A stretch of 41,747 nt of DNA from Pirellula staleyi DSM 6068 (GCA_945875845.1 CAMCMB010000065.1:1-41747), one strand, 5' to 3'; counted from the stretch's first letter, positions 25,821 through 34,725 are shown. The notes: a model not told the origin generated them from the sequence alone. A program made the numbers and translations.

Positions 25821-25868
25821 GGTAAGCGTCGGGTTACCATCGGGTGGCACGGGAGCGCTTGGGAATCC

Positions 25869-25885
25869 ATGGGCGAGACGCCCAT
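25869..25885. repeat. REP-like palindrome
   Basis: ATGGGCGAGACGCCCAT followed by GCCAC matches the GGGCG-NGA-CGCCC-N2-GCCAC pattern of the hairpins near 20206-20357. It is a single copy in an intergenic region. Confidence 0.65.
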
Positions 25886-25957
25886 GCCACTTTCGAATAC
25901 TCCGTCTCACAATCCATTAAAGCAACGAGCCGCTAAGACGAGGATACAATGAATCGC

Positions 25958-26707
25958 TCAATTTCGAGATACAGAGACGGCGTCTTTTACAGGAACTAGA
26001 AAGTTTTTGCGAACGAACTCCACAATCCGAAACGCGGATTCGCGGCTATCAGTGGTACCACGTAACTCAAGCGTTCCATCCGCGTTGACAATTACTTCGA
26101 CCTTCGCATTCGGGAAGGCTTTTGCGACCATGTTCTTCGCCTCGCGCACATCGTGCGTGTGTTGAGATGGGTCGAACTCCGACGATTCAGGCGAGTTCCA
26201 CTGCGGAATGGATTCGGCGGTCAGCGGGGCTAGAAGATAGCCTTGGCTCGGATTTTCATTTGCCCTCGGAGTGGTACTTGGAGTGGTACTTGGAGTGGTA
26301 TTCGGACTGAAGTTTGGCCTAGTACTTGGACTGGTGCTTGGACTGGTGCTTGGACTGGTGCTTGGGCTGGTGCTTAGACCTTGGCTGTAGATTTCGAATT
26401 CACTGCCGTTCCCATGTTGGAGTTCCGTGGGAGAGATTCTAATGCTTGAAGTCTGCCCCAACCGCGAGGCGGTTGGAGAAGTTGGTTTTGCATGCAACCT
26501 CGCTGTCGGTTCCCATGGTTTCCAAAAGGACGAGGGTTTGGATGGTTTGCAATTTCCGTGCTCGCAAGCATGGTAGCCATCGCTGAAGCCGAATCCTTGA
26601 TACCGTCCAAAGTTGTTGAGGGAGGACGCTCGACTCGACGAAAGTTGAGCTTGCGCGGTTAACGGGAGCAGGCAAGCAATTGCAAGGGAAAATACTCGCG
26701 GTATCAT
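25958..26707 (-). CDS. Exported Ser/Thr/Pro-repeat protein with BON-like C-terminus
   Basis: The product is 249 aa from the ATG at 26707. This start is preferred over an upstream in-frame one because it opens directly on a Sec signal, MIPRVFSLAIACLLPLTAQA. The middle holds a tandem tetrapeptide tract, (T/S)-S-P-S-T type, at about residues 120-145, with a second T-T-P-S-T run. It is encoded by 12-bp DNA repeats near 26275-26370. The last 70 residues (VREAKNMVAKAFPNAKVEVI, then NADGTLELRGTTDSRESAF) resemble a BON/secretin-like alpha-beta module. The protein is probably periplasmic or envelope-bound with a flexible linker. I cannot name a function. Confidence 0.65.
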   Translation of the reverse strand: MIPRVFSLAIACLLPLTAQAQLSSSRASSLNNFGRYQGFGFSDGYHACEHGNCKPSKPSSFWKPWEPTARLHAKPTSPTASRLGQTSSIRISPTELQHGNGSEFEIYSQGLSTSPSTSPSTSPSTSPSTRPNFSPNTTPSTTPSTTPRANENPSQGYLLAPLTAESIPQWNSPESSEFDPSQHTHDVREAKNMVAKAFPNAKVEVIVNADGTLELRGTTDSRESAFRIVEFVRKNFLVPVKDAVSVSRN

Positions 26708-26957
26708 TTTTATCTCATCCTTGATCAGATCCTTTGATTTGCTATCGCAACGTGGAAATCCTTTTCCTCGTGTTGCAGCGCAGGCATTTCCCATGATTGG
26801 AAAGTACTTTGTTTATCGACGAACGCGTTACGTTGGTTGAATGGTAGCGATCGATCCGGACGCTCCTGCAATGTAAGTTTCCGGATAGTCGCACTGGGCA
26901 ATTTGTAGCGGTACTGGGCTCTTTTCTTTAAGCCCGTTGGGATATTCACCAACAGGC

Positions 26958-27570
26958 TCACTCTCCCTGTTTGAGGCGATTGAGCCTTTCTTGGTCGGAC
27001 CGCTTATCGTTACGCAAACTGACGATTCGGACAAACGCTTTGAATGCGAGGCTTCGTTCGCTCGCGTTGGTTGTTTTTTCGATTAGCCCGGCGAGTTTAT
27101 CCGCGATCGACGCGTCTGGCCATTTGCAAAACGCCTGTAAGCCGGCATCATGTCGAGTTCGATTGTCGCTGTTCATTGCAGCTTCCGCTGCAGAGAGGGC
27201 TTTTCCAAGTTGCCCATTTCGGCCAGCGCGATCATGGCTGCATGTCGCACCTTCGAATCTGGATCGATGGCCATGGCTGTTATTTGCGGCATGGAATCCA
27301 ATGCCCGCCTCAAAACCAAAACTTCGATAGCGGCAGCTCGTACGGAATCGTCCGTGCTTGTTTTCAGTAGCCAAAACTTCTGGTTTCGCAATCGCATCAC
27401 CACGCGACGCCAACGCACTCAGTAATCCAATCTCACCGGCGGGCATCAGCTTTGTCAATTGCGAGGCAAATTGCTTGGTAGCCTCTGGGCCTTTCGCTTC
27501 CGTGCGGACTTGTTCCAATCCGACCGAGCGCATGTCTTTGTCCTTGTCGTTGACCAATCGGTCATTCCAC
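26958..27570 (-). pseudogene. Decayed HEAT-repeat gene fragment
   Basis: Two overlapping minus frames together give one HEAT-repeat protein. One frame encodes GEIGLLSALASRGDA, the next encodes DDSVRAAAIEVLVLRRALDS and DPDSKVRHAAMIALAEMGNL, and the first frame resumes with ALSAAEAAMNSDNRTRHDAG to the stop at 26958. Frameshifts near 27360 and 27205 are needed. HEAT domains of this sort are common in large planctomycete enzymes acting with sugar dehydrogenases. The N-terminal part is missing: it runs straight into an oxidoreductase remnant at about 27565. Confidence 0.7.
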
Positions 27571-27890
27571 CGCCGGAATAATCGACGTAGGAACGCCAAC
27601 TATTCCCTGCCGTCGAAAAACTCCCGCTGCAACGGGCCGCGTTATAAGGAGCCCATGCGGCTGGGCCAAGCCACAAATCCCAATCAATATCGCTCGAGGT
27701 GTCTTCGACGGGTAGATTGCAAAGTTGTGATAGCGGGCCGACGTTCACGTTGATGGATTTGACCTTGCCCAATTCACCACCTCGATCATCAGTGGCTCTT
27801 CGCGTAAGGTTAGCGTTTCTGGTTTCTGACAATAGACATCTTTCCCATGTCGACACGCTTCGATCACCATGATGGCGTGCCAATGGCACT
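27565..27890 (-). pseudogene. Decayed Gfo/Idh/MocA oxidoreductase fragment
   Basis: Two minus frames contain unmistakable pieces of this family. [20 protein letters not shown] and KPETLTLRE are the end of the nucleotide domain (near 27800-27890). [14 protein letters not shown], then DIDWDLWLGPAAWAPYN, then YVDYSGGGMTDW, belong to the C-terminal domain (27565-27784). About 25-30 residues normally between them are missing and the frame changes at the joint. No N-terminus or C-terminus remains, and the HEAT fragment follows at once. This is a deletion-scarred pseudogene. Confidence 0.8.
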
Positions 27891-28061
27891 CACATGCACG
27901 ACATGTTTTTCGCCAACATGCTGGGATCTGCGTTCGCCAGACATTGAATGCAAAAGTCGCGAGGCCAAGTCTCTGTACGAAAAAATGCCGCAAAGGTGAA
28001 AAGATGACGCTAGCGGTTCTCCCAGGGGTAAACAAGCACCCATAGAAATCTTGCACTCGCC

Positions 28062-28547
28062 TTATCGCGACACGACATCCGAGCGACTGCAGTCGACAAG
28101 GCATCGACCGGCGAGGGCCAAGCGGCCGATAAGCATCCTGCACTCAAGCGTTTCGCGATTGCTCAATGTAACTTCGATAGGCCATTGAAAACCAGCAATA
28201 TGAAGCATGGTTTCAATGACTGGACGCAACGCGATGTGCCCGTTGGACGATCGTATGTTGCGATAGCCAACGAGTTTTGCATTGCAATGGTACGAGGACT
28301 CTCGGCGATCATGATCCGCTAAAACGAAAAATCGGACCCAGTTCTCGTTGCCACGCTTGAACTCTTCGATCCGTTCTGCATGCAAGGAGCAGACAGTTGC
28401 TCCGGAATCAAGCTTGGCATGAATCCTGTCGACACCCAAGTGTGGCAGTGCAACCCACTCTCGCCATCCGACCAACAACAAATGATCCCAATCTTGAATA
28501 GGAACCAAGCTTTTAAAGCGATCGAATCGTATCGGATTGAGTTGCAT
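28062..28547 (-). CDS. Retropepsin-like aspartic protease (RimK-associated / Zn_protease family)
   Basis: The product is 161 aa, the usual length for PF05618-type proteins, annotated in databases as ATP-dependent zinc proteases but predicted to be retropepsin-like. The active-site turn is visible in [20 protein letters not shown] (D-S-G-A near residue 47). Family blocks follow: [17 protein letters not shown] and the closing [15 protein letters not shown]. Members are often linked to RimK-like ATP-grasp ligases, but none is adjacent here. It lies 15 bases downstream of the DUF971 gene on the same strand, so the two may be cotranscribed. The role is not established. Confidence 0.8.
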   Translation of the reverse strand: MQLNPIRFDRFKSLVPIQDWDHLLLVGWREWVALPHLGVDRIHAKLDSGATVCSLHAERIEEFKRGNENWVRFFVLADHDRRESSYHCNAKLVGYRNIRSSNGHIALRPVIETMLHIAGFQWPIEVTLSNRETLECRMLIGRLALAGRCLVDCSRSDVVSR

Positions 28548-28562
28548 GCGGAGTGGAAAACC

Positions 28563-28889
28563 TTAGGTTTCGACCAGCGTTCCTATTTCACGAAGCAACT
28601 CCATTGTAAACAGACCTGAGCTATGATCGTCAGAAAAAGTGATGTTGTAAGCGTAATTTCCGACAGGACGCATGTGAGTCACCGCCAAGGGCACGGTTTC
28701 CGCAGCGGATAGCACTTGAAGCAAGCCTTTGGGTTTAGCCGTCTCGGCTCGTTTTTTTTCGCGACAAGTCGCACAGGGGCAAGCCTTTCGGAGCACCCCG
28801 TACGGATAATCCATTTTTTTGCCGTCACTCCAAACAATCTCAAGGGATCTTTGTTCGGTGAGTTTCAGCGCAGTCGGTTGCACATCCAT
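28563..28889 (-). CDS. DUF971 protein
   Basis: The product is 108 aa from the ATG at 28889; a TTG four codons earlier is possible. It matches the small DUF971 family (related to the N-terminal domain of gamma-butyrobetaine hydroxylase). Motifs are LEIVWSDGKKMDYPYGVLR, then the cysteine cluster ACPCATCREKK near residue 38, then PVGNYAYNITFSDDHSSGLF. The cysteines suggest metal binding. Relatives are often found near iron-sulfur cluster genes, but no such gene is seen here. It lies between ThuA and the protease gene on the same strand, at gaps of 17 and 15 bases, so the three may form an operon. Confidence 0.85.
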   Translation of the reverse strand: MDVQPTALKLTEQRSLEIVWSDGKKMDYPYGVLRKACPCATCREKKRAETAKPKGLLQVLSAAETVPLAVTHMRPVGNYAYNITFSDDHSSGLFTMELLREIGTLVET

Positions 28890-28906
28890 AGTTTCGATCA
28901 ACGTTG

Positions 28907-29875
28907 TTAGTCAAATTTGCGTTGCGAGGATTTTTCTGCAGTGGGGAAGTCGCTCGGAATCTTCGAATCGACGACCGATCCGGTTGCGGCCCAATCTGTT
29001 CCTCGCACAAAAAGGGTAATGTAACCGACACACTCCATCGAATAGTCAGCGTGTCCCATCGGTGTGTGAAAGACACGTCCCTTGCCATAATCGATCGTCA
29101 TGACCATAGGCTCATGACGGTCCGTTCCACCTTTTGCTTTGCTTGAGTAAGCGGTCGCTAAGATCTTCATGTTCTGAGCTGGACCACGGAGTTTGTCGTA
29201 GAGCTCATCTTTCGCGTGCAACCAAGTTTTTGGAATACCCTTGGTGATCGGATGTTCTGCATCTCGAACCACCACCGTAAACTCATGCTGCGAACCGTGG
29301 CTACCACCATTTCCGGGCGAATTATCGGTGATTTTCTCTTCTTTGGCGTTTAGGTAGACATAGGGCCCATTTTTCTCGGTTCGATTGCCCCAACCGCCAA
29401 GGCCAATCATTTTGTTGTATTCGTCCCAATCACCGAACGAATTGTTGGCCGCGTGAACAATGACCAAGCCACCTCCGCCAGCAACAAACTTCTCGAACGC
29501 TGCATTTGTTTCAGCAGGCCAAGGAGCGGCGCCAAATCCAAAATTGGAAATGACCACGTTGTACTTCGAAAAGTCGGGCTTGAAATTCGGATCTGGAATC
29601 GCCTTCTTTGCGGCTTCTCGCTTAACACCATCGTTCAATGGGTATTTTGCGAGCAAGTCGTCTCCCTGCCACGTGGTCTGGGTCCTCGCGACGTCGACCG
29701 TGTAACGCTTGGTGTCCTCAAGGTACTTTTTCATCATCACAGTTGTCTTAGGCCAAGCACCATGATTGTTTTGCCCATCGATAATAAGGGCCCGTAGGGT
29801 CGGTGGCGTTTGAGCGTTGGCCACGCCGATGAGCATCGCAAACAAAAAGCAGTTCGACAAAAGTGCACGTAGCAT
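28907..29875 (-). CDS. Secreted ThuA-domain protein
   Basis: The product is 322 aa with a Sec signal (MLRALLSNCFLFAMLIGVANA). The mature part is a ThuA domain, a glutamine-amidotransferase-like alpha/beta fold found in planctomycete carbohydrate clusters. Recognisable blocks are RALIIDGQNNHGAWPKTT near residue 28, VVISNFGFGAAPWP near 106, and FVAGGGGLVIVHAANNSFGD near 130. Later blocks are HEFTVVVRDAEHPITKGIP near 193 and GKGRVFHTPMGHADYSM near 266. The usual nucleophile Cys of class I amidotransferases is not apparent, as is normal for ThuA. The exact reaction is unknown; ThuA was first described in trehalose utilisation. It heads a tight minus-strand set with DUF971 and the protease. Confidence 0.88.
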   Translation of the reverse strand: MLRALLSNCFLFAMLIGVANAQTPPTLRALIIDGQNNHGAWPKTTVMMKKYLEDTKRYTVDVARTQTTWQGDDLLAKYPLNDGVKREAAKKAIPDPNFKPDFSKYNVVISNFGFGAAPWPAETNAAFEKFVAGGGGLVIVHAANNSFGDWDEYNKMIGLGGWGNRTEKNGPYVYLNAKEEKITDNSPGNGGSHGSQHEFTVVVRDAEHPITKGIPKTWLHAKDELYDKLRGPAQNMKILATAYSSKAKGGTDRHEPMVMTIDYGKGRVFHTPMGHADYSMECVGYITLFVRGTDWAATGSVVDSKIPSDFPTAEKSSQRKFD

Positions 29876-30100
29876 AGCGATTCGATCCGAATGAGGGTCA
29901 AGGCTAAAGCGTTGTCAACAATCCCAAGATTTAGTCCGGACAACGCGGAGAGAAATCACAACTAGAAGTGTTTTATTGTGATTGCTAATCGCTTTCCTGT
30001 CCATCGGGCTCAGCCAACCACTCTGGATTCGCACATGGTAGCGGAACAGCCCAAGGCGGTCCGGTGAGGATTCGCAATTCACCGAGCGGCTCGCGCCCTG

Positions 30101-30293
30101 CGGCTGATTGGGAATCCCATCAGCCGCAACGCGATACTGGCTTGTTGATTTCATGGTACGACGGACTTCCTAGTCCGTCGAATTCTCCATCGACGGACTT
30201 GGAAGTCCATCGTACCGCCCTTACCCAACAACGAATTCACGAAATCAACAAGCCCATAGCGTCCGGTTTACATCCCATCAGTCGCAACGCGAT
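30101..30293. repeat. Hairpin and 22-bp direct repeat bracketing MITE copy 2
   Basis: CGGCTGATTGGGA and TCCCATCAGCCG form a near-perfect hairpin (30101-30126). The stretch ATCCCATCAGCCGCAACGCGAT (30114-30135 in 1-based terms, 22 bases with one change in the copy) recurs at 30272-30293. The MITE-like element lies between the two copies. The rest of 29876-30323 shows no gene. Confidence 0.65.
30139..30254. mobile_element. 116-bp MITE-like element, copy 2
   Basis: Perfect 14-bp terminal inverted repeats, GGCTTGTTGATTTC and GAAATCAACAAGCC, enclose the same two-palindrome interior as the copy at 25705-25820. Length is identical (116 bp) and most positions match by eye, including GGTACGACGGACTTCC and CGACGGACTTGGAAGTCC. 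No coding potential. The two copies are about 4.4 kb apart in the same orientation. Confidence 0.8.
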
Positions 30294-30323
30294 GCGCATC
30301 CGTAACCCTTCCCGGACCATTAG

Positions 30324-30611
30324 GTGATCCTCGGCAATCTCACGCATTTTGGCAAGTCGCTCCTCTCCGATAAAGCCGCCTGGATTTCCATTCTGGTGTC
30401 TCTTCGGGCGCAAGCTTATCCTGAAATTCGATCCCTATCGGTCGATTTTAGCGACGGTGTCGTTACGTTGCGTGGTAAAGTAACGACGTACTACTTCAAG
30501 CAAGTCGCTCAGAAATCCATCCGTCGGATTGCACGCAAGGCCATCATTGTTAATCTTGTAGACGTTAGGCATGCCGAACCGAGATCTGGCAAAAGCCAAT
30601 CGAACCAGTAA
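30324..30611 (+). CDS. Small BON-domain protein
   Basis: The product is 95 aa, from a GTG start at 30324; the start is uncertain. One BON domain fills most of it: RSLSVDFSDGVVTLRGKVTT near residue 36, followed by QKSIRRIARKAIIVNLVDV. BON domains bind lipids or membranes and often accompany stress and channel proteins. There is no signal peptide, so it is probably cytoplasmic or a partner of the membrane pump. It ends 20 bases ahead of the ATPase ATG, so an operon is likely. Confidence 0.75.
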   Translation: MILGNLTHFGKSLLSDKAAWISILVSLRAQAYPEIRSLSVDFSDGVVTLRGKVTTYYFKQVAQKSIRRIARKAIIVNLVDVRHAEPRSGKSQSNQ

Positions 30612-30631
30612 AGAAATGATTGGAGATTGCT

Positions 30632-33343
30632 ATGCGACAACAGGAAAATCAATTGTGGCACACCCAACTATCCGATGCGGTGCTGGCGAGCTTTGAGACA
30701 CCAGCGCGTGGACTTACCGAACAGACCGTGCAGCAGCGTCGCGAGGAGTATGGTCCGAATCTGCTGCCCGAGCGAGGTCCGACGCCGCTTTGGCTCATCA
30801 TTTTCCGACAGTTTATCAGTCCACTGATTTACATTCTCGTCGCAGCAGCGGTCGTCTCCGCGATCATTGGCGATCTCAAGGATGCCGCGTTCATTGCAGT
30901 TGTCCTTGTCATCAATGCAGTGATCGGCGCTTATCAAGAATCCCAGGCGGAAAAGAGTAGCCATGCATTGCGAAAGATGCTGCGAATCCATGCGCAAGTA
31001 GAACGCGATGGGGAAGTGCGAGAGATCATGGCGGACGAAGTCGTGCCCGGCGACATTGTCTGGCTCGAGTCAGGAAACCGAGTGCCCGCAGATATGCGTT
31101 TGCTGACCGCCCAGGGGTTGGAGGTCGATGAATCGCTTCTAACCGGAGAATCGTTTGCCGTAACCAAGGATGCGAGTTGGATTGGGACAGAATCCACCAC
31201 GCTTGCCGATCAAGAGAACATGGCGTTCGCAGGGGCATTGGTTTCTCGCGGACGCGGCAAAGGAATTGTGGTAGCAACGGCGACAGCAACGCATGTCGGA
31301 CAACTTGCTTTGGATGTGCTGGGCAGTGTCGGCGGAAAGCCACCTTTGCTAATGCGGATGGAGCGGTTCACGAACTACGTCGCAGTTGGAACGCTGATCG
31401 CCGCCGTTTCGATTGGCCTGCTTGGCATGGTGATGTGGAAGTACACGCTGGTAGAAACCTTCTTCTTCGTCATCGCTCTCGCGGTGGCCGCAATTCCAGA
31501 GGGCCTGCCTGTCGCCATGACGGTCGCCTTAGCGGTAGCAACAACTCGCATGTCAAGACGCAATGTGATCGTTCGGCATTTAACCGCAGTTGAGGGGCTT
31601 GGTAGCTGCACCATGATCGCTACGGATAAGACCGGAACGCTCACTTGCAACGAATTGACCGTTCGCGAAATTCGAAGCAGCGACGGTGCGATCTATCAAG
31701 TCACTGGCGAAGGTTTTTCCCCTAGTGGGAACGTTCTTCGAAACGGACAGTCTGTGGTCTCGACATCGACGCCGTTTATCGGCGAGATGACGCGAGCCGC
31801 CGTGCTGTGCAATGAAGCGGACCTTCATCATCGCAACGGCGAATGGGCCTGGCGCGGCGACGCGGTCGATATTGCTTTGCTCAGCCTGGGACAAAAGGCA
31901 GGAACCAAACGCCAGACTTTGCTGGATGAGTATCCGCAATTCAATCAGATTCCATTCGAATCCGAACGCCAGTACTCAGCTTCCTTTCATCGTCATGGTG
32001 ATATCGATGTTGTGTTTGTAAAGGGAGCGCCCGAGCGAGTCTTGGAGATGTGCGATTTGAGTCGCTCGAGTACCACTCGTCCAAGTCTGGATGAAGCAGC
32101 TCTCGATATGGCCAAACGAGGACTGCGTGTGATTGCTGTCGCGAGTGGGCAAGTGGAGTCGTTTTCGCCGAACGAAATCCCAGCTCGACCCTCCCATCTT
32201 CAGTTCGTCGGATTTTTAGGCATGATCGACCCATTGCGAGCAGGAACTCGCGAAGCCGTTGCGAACTGCCATGCGGCCGGTGTGAAAGTCACGATGGTCA
32301 CCGGAGATCATCGTGTGACAGCCCTTGCGATTGCTCGCGATCTGGGCTTGGCGGATCACGACGATCAAGTGATTACGGCGGCAGAGTTGGAAGGCAAAAC
32401 GGAGCAGGAGTTAACGGAAATCGTGAGCCGTGTTCGAGTCTTTGCTCGGGTCACGCCGCGCCAAAAACTTGAGATCGTCAATGCGGCTCGTGGGGCGGGT
32501 CACTTCGTCGCCGTGACGGGTGACGGTGTCAACGATGCTCCGGCACTTCGCGCTGCCAACATCGGTGTGGCGATGGGCAAGGGAGGTACGGATGTCGCTC
32601 GCGAAGCGTCCGAGCTCGTTTTGAGCGACGACAATTTTAGTTCCATTGTGGCCGGGATCGAAGAAGGCCGAATCGCATACGATAATATTCGAAAGGTAAT
32701 CTATTTACTTGTATCGATGGGGATCGCCGAATTGTTGATGGTGCTTTTGGCGGTCCTCAGTGGCCTACCTGTTCCATTGCTGCCGGTGCAGCTGCTGTGG
32801 CTGAACTTAGTCACGAACGGAATCCAGGGCGTTGCTCTGGCGTTTGAACCTGGTGAAGGAGACAGTCTGTATCGTAAGCCCCGTCCGCCTAGTGAGCCCA
32901 TCTTCAATCGGTTGATGTCGGAACGGTTGCTTATCGCCGTGTTCTTTGTCGGATTCGGGGGGTTCCTCGTGTATGATATGGCCTTGCGTTTGGGTTTCTC
33001 GGTCGTGGAAGCTCGCAACATTCTGCTATTGACGATGGTTTTATTTGAGAATTTTCATGTGGGCAATTGCCGGTCGGAGAGGAAATCCGCATTCGCCCTC
33101 TCGCCGCTTCGAAGCCCTATTCTGTTTTTTGGAACTCTCGCGGCGTTCCTGATTCACGTGGTAGCCATGTACGTACCATTCCTACAAGACATGCTGCAAA
33201 CGCAGCCCATTTCGGTGGCAACTTGGTCGGTGGCGATTGGCGTTAGCTTGATCATCGTTCCGGCTGTGGAGATTCATAAATGGTGGTGGAATCGTCGCCA
33301 TCCAGACGAACTGGCGATTCACACGTTAGGAAGCACCCTATGA
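30632..33343 (+). CDS. P-type Ca2+/cation-transporting ATPase (PMA/SERCA-like)
   Basis: A 903-aa type II P-type ATPase that pumps cations, most likely Ca2+, across the cytoplasmic membrane. Order of parts: N-terminal cation-ATPase domain (1-70), then actuator with LLTGESFAVTK near residue 170. VAAIPEGLPVAMTVALAVA near 287 is the transmembrane 4 ion site. The phosphorylation motif DKTGTLTCNELT is near 332, nucleotide-binding KGAPERVLEMCD near 463, and hinge GDGVNDAPALRAANIGVAMG near 630. Six C-terminal helices complete the usual ten. The PEGL motif fits Ca-type, not heavy-metal, pumps. The start is ATG 30632 with GGAG six bases ahead; a TTG at 30620 is less likely. It overlaps the next gene by ATGA, so translation is coupled. 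Confidence 0.93.
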   Translation: MRQQENQLWHTQLSDAVLASFETPARGLTEQTVQQRREEYGPNLLPERGPTPLWLIIFRQFISPLIYILVAAAVVSAIIGDLKDAAFIAVVLVINAVIGAYQESQAEKSSHALRKMLRIHAQVERDGEVREIMADEVVPGDIVWLESGNRVPADMRLLTAQGLEVDESLLTGESFAVTKDASWIGTESTTLADQENMAFAGALVSRGRGKGIVVATATATHVGQLALDVLGSVGGKPPLLMRMERFTNYVAVGTLIAAVSIGLLGMVMWKYTLVETFFFVIALAVAAIPEGLPVAMTVALAVATTRMSRRNVIVRHLTAVEGLGSCTMIATDKTGTLTCNELTVREIRSSDGAIYQVTGEGFSPSGNVLRNGQSVVSTSTPFIGEMTRAAVLCNEADLHHRNGEWAWRGDAVDIALLSLGQKAGTKRQTLLDEYPQFNQIPFESERQYSASFHRHGDIDVVFVKGAPERVLEMCDLSRSSTTRPSLDEAALDMAKRGLRVIAVASGQVESFSPNEIPARPSHLQFVGFLGMIDPLRAGTREAVANCHAAGVKVTMVTGDHRVTALAIARDLGLADHDDQVITAAELEGKTEQELTEIVSRVRVFARVTPRQKLEIVNAARGAGHFVAVTGDGVNDAPALRAANIGVAMGKGGTDVAREASELVLSDDNFSSIVAGIEEGRIAYDNIRKVIYLLVSMGIAELLMVLLAVLSGLPVPLLPVQLLWLNLVTNGIQGVALAFEPGEGDSLYRKPRPPSEPIFNRLMSERLLIAVFFVGFGGFLVYDMALRLGFSVVEARNILLLTMVLFENFHVGNCRSERKSAFALSPLRSPILFFGTLAAFLIHVVAMYVPFLQDMLQTQPISVATWSVAIGVSLIIVPAVEIHKWWWNRRHPDELAIHTLGSTL

Positions 33344-33666
33344 TCAAGCGAGTTCTCGTCTGCTTGGCCGGCACTCCTTATACTCCAGCAGCCATTCAAA
33401 ATACATCAGCAGCCATTCGAAGTGCCATCGCGATCGCACAAGCGAATCGCGCCGAGGTGACGGGTATCAAGGTACTTGATCTAGCAAGCGTCCGACGACT
33501 TGCCCAGGTGCGGTCAGCTCGTACAGGGGCGGATGACGTCCGAGGTCAAAGCTTGGCAATCATCGAATCACGCATTCATGATTCGATGCTCGCATTGGAA
33601 CAAGCATGCGAACGTGCCAAGGTTCCTCATCATGTAGTCAAGTTTTGCGAAAAGGATTGCGGATGA
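33340..33666 (+). CDS. Universal stress protein domain, C-terminally shortened
   Basis: The product is 108 aa, starting in an ATGA overlap with the ATPase and ending in an ATGA overlap with the dehydrogenase. MIKRVLVCLAGTPYTPAAI is a typical UspA beta1-loop start, and the helix-rich middle (ALEQACERAKVPHHVV) matches Usp up to about two thirds of the fold. Normal Usp domains are about 140 aa and end with a G-x2-G-x9-G-S/T nucleotide motif, which is missing. A deletion that joined the Usp gene to the dehydrogenase start would explain it, but the neat overlaps could mean it is still translated. ATP binding is doubtful. Confidence 0.7.
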   Translation: MIKRVLVCLAGTPYTPAAIQNTSAAIRSAIAIAQANRAEVTGIKVLDLASVRRLAQVRSARTGADDVRGQSLAIIESRIHDSMLALEQACERAKVPHHVVKFCEKDCG

Positions 33667-34661
33667 TTGAGACTACCGTTTTCGATACAAAGCCTTATGA
33701 CCGCGAGTATCTTGGGAAGGTCACGGGTGCGGCACGCATCGCGTGGCGTTTTCACGAATTCCGATTGAGTGCGGAGACCGCGTCCTCAGCCAAAGGATCG
33801 CAGGCCGTATGTATTTTCGTGAATGACCAAGCGGATCGCGAGTGCTTAAAAATCATCGCCGCGCAAGGAGTCAAGCTGATCGCCTTGCGGTGCGCTGGTT
33901 TCAATAACGTAGACCTAGCCGCTGCCAAGGAATACGGCTTGGCCGTGGTGCGTGTGCCGGCGTACTCACCGCATGCGGTCGCCGAACACACCGTCGGCTT
34001 ATTGCTTACGCTCAATCGTAAGATCCATCGAGCCTACAATCGTGTTCGAGAGCTTAATTTCTCACTGAGCGGGCTGGTTGGATTCGACATCTTTGGCAAG
34101 ACGGTCGGGATCATTGGCACAGGCAAGATCGGTCGCATTGCTGCTCAGATTTTCCGTGGTTTTGGTGCCGTCGTCGTTGCCTACGATCCGTTCCCCTCGC
34201 AGGAGTGGGCCACTGCCAATGGCATTCAATATGTCGACCTCGACACACTTCTGACTGCGAGCGACATTATTTCCTTGCATGTTCCATTGCTTGCAGAGAC
34301 TCGCCACCTAGTCAACGAACGATCGCTTTCTCAAATGAAGCAAGGTGTATTCATCGTCAATACCAGTCGAGGAAAACTAATCGACACAACGGCGCTCATC
34401 GCCTCGCTAAAAACAGGACATATTGGCGGCGTTGCCTTAGATGTCTATGAGGAGGAGGAGGGTGTTTTCTTCGAGGATCTCTCTGGCAAGGTATTAATGG
34501 ATGACGCGCTTTCGCATTTGCTCGTATTTCCCAACGTCCTAATCACCGCACATCAAGCATTTCTAACGCACGAAGCGCTGAGCGAAATTGCTCGTGTGAC
34601 AACGTTGAATATTCTCTCACAGGAAATGAACGAGCCCTTTCTAAAAGGAACGACTTTATGA
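33663..34661 (+). CDS. ldhA: Fermentative D-lactate dehydrogenase
   Basis: A 332-aa NAD-dependent D-2-hydroxyacid dehydrogenase of the fermentative D-lactate type (pyruvate to D-lactate), cytoplasmic. The start MIETTVFDTKPYDREYL matches this subgroup. Key parts are ALRCAGFNNVDLAAAKE near residue 75, the Rossmann loop IGTGKIGR near 152, NTSRGKLID near 231 with the substrate-binding Arg, EEEEGVFFED near 261 with the catalytic-network Glu, and TAHQAFLTHEA near 295 with the catalytic His. Length is normal. An ATG at 33663 overlaps the upstream stop codon. In the cluster it would regenerate NAD+ when respiration is limited. An erythronate or glycerate role is less likely given the VRVPAYSPHAVAEHT block. 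Confidence 0.92.
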   Translation: MIETTVFDTKPYDREYLGKVTGAARIAWRFHEFRLSAETASSAKGSQAVCIFVNDQADRECLKIIAAQGVKLIALRCAGFNNVDLAAAKEYGLAVVRVPAYSPHAVAEHTVGLLLTLNRKIHRAYNRVRELNFSLSGLVGFDIFGKTVGIIGTGKIGRIAAQIFRGFGAVVVAYDPFPSQEWATANGIQYVDLDTLLTASDIISLHVPLLAETRHLVNERSLSQMKQGVFIVNTSRGKLIDTTALIASLKTGHIGGVALDVYEEEEGVFFEDLSGKVLMDDALSHLLVFPNVLITAHQAFLTHEALSEIARVTTLNILSQEMNEPFLKGTTL

Positions 34662-34725
34662 TCCTACGAGATGAAAGAACGGATTCGGGTGGCTTGATTT
34701 TCAACAATGAAAGGAATTACTGCTC

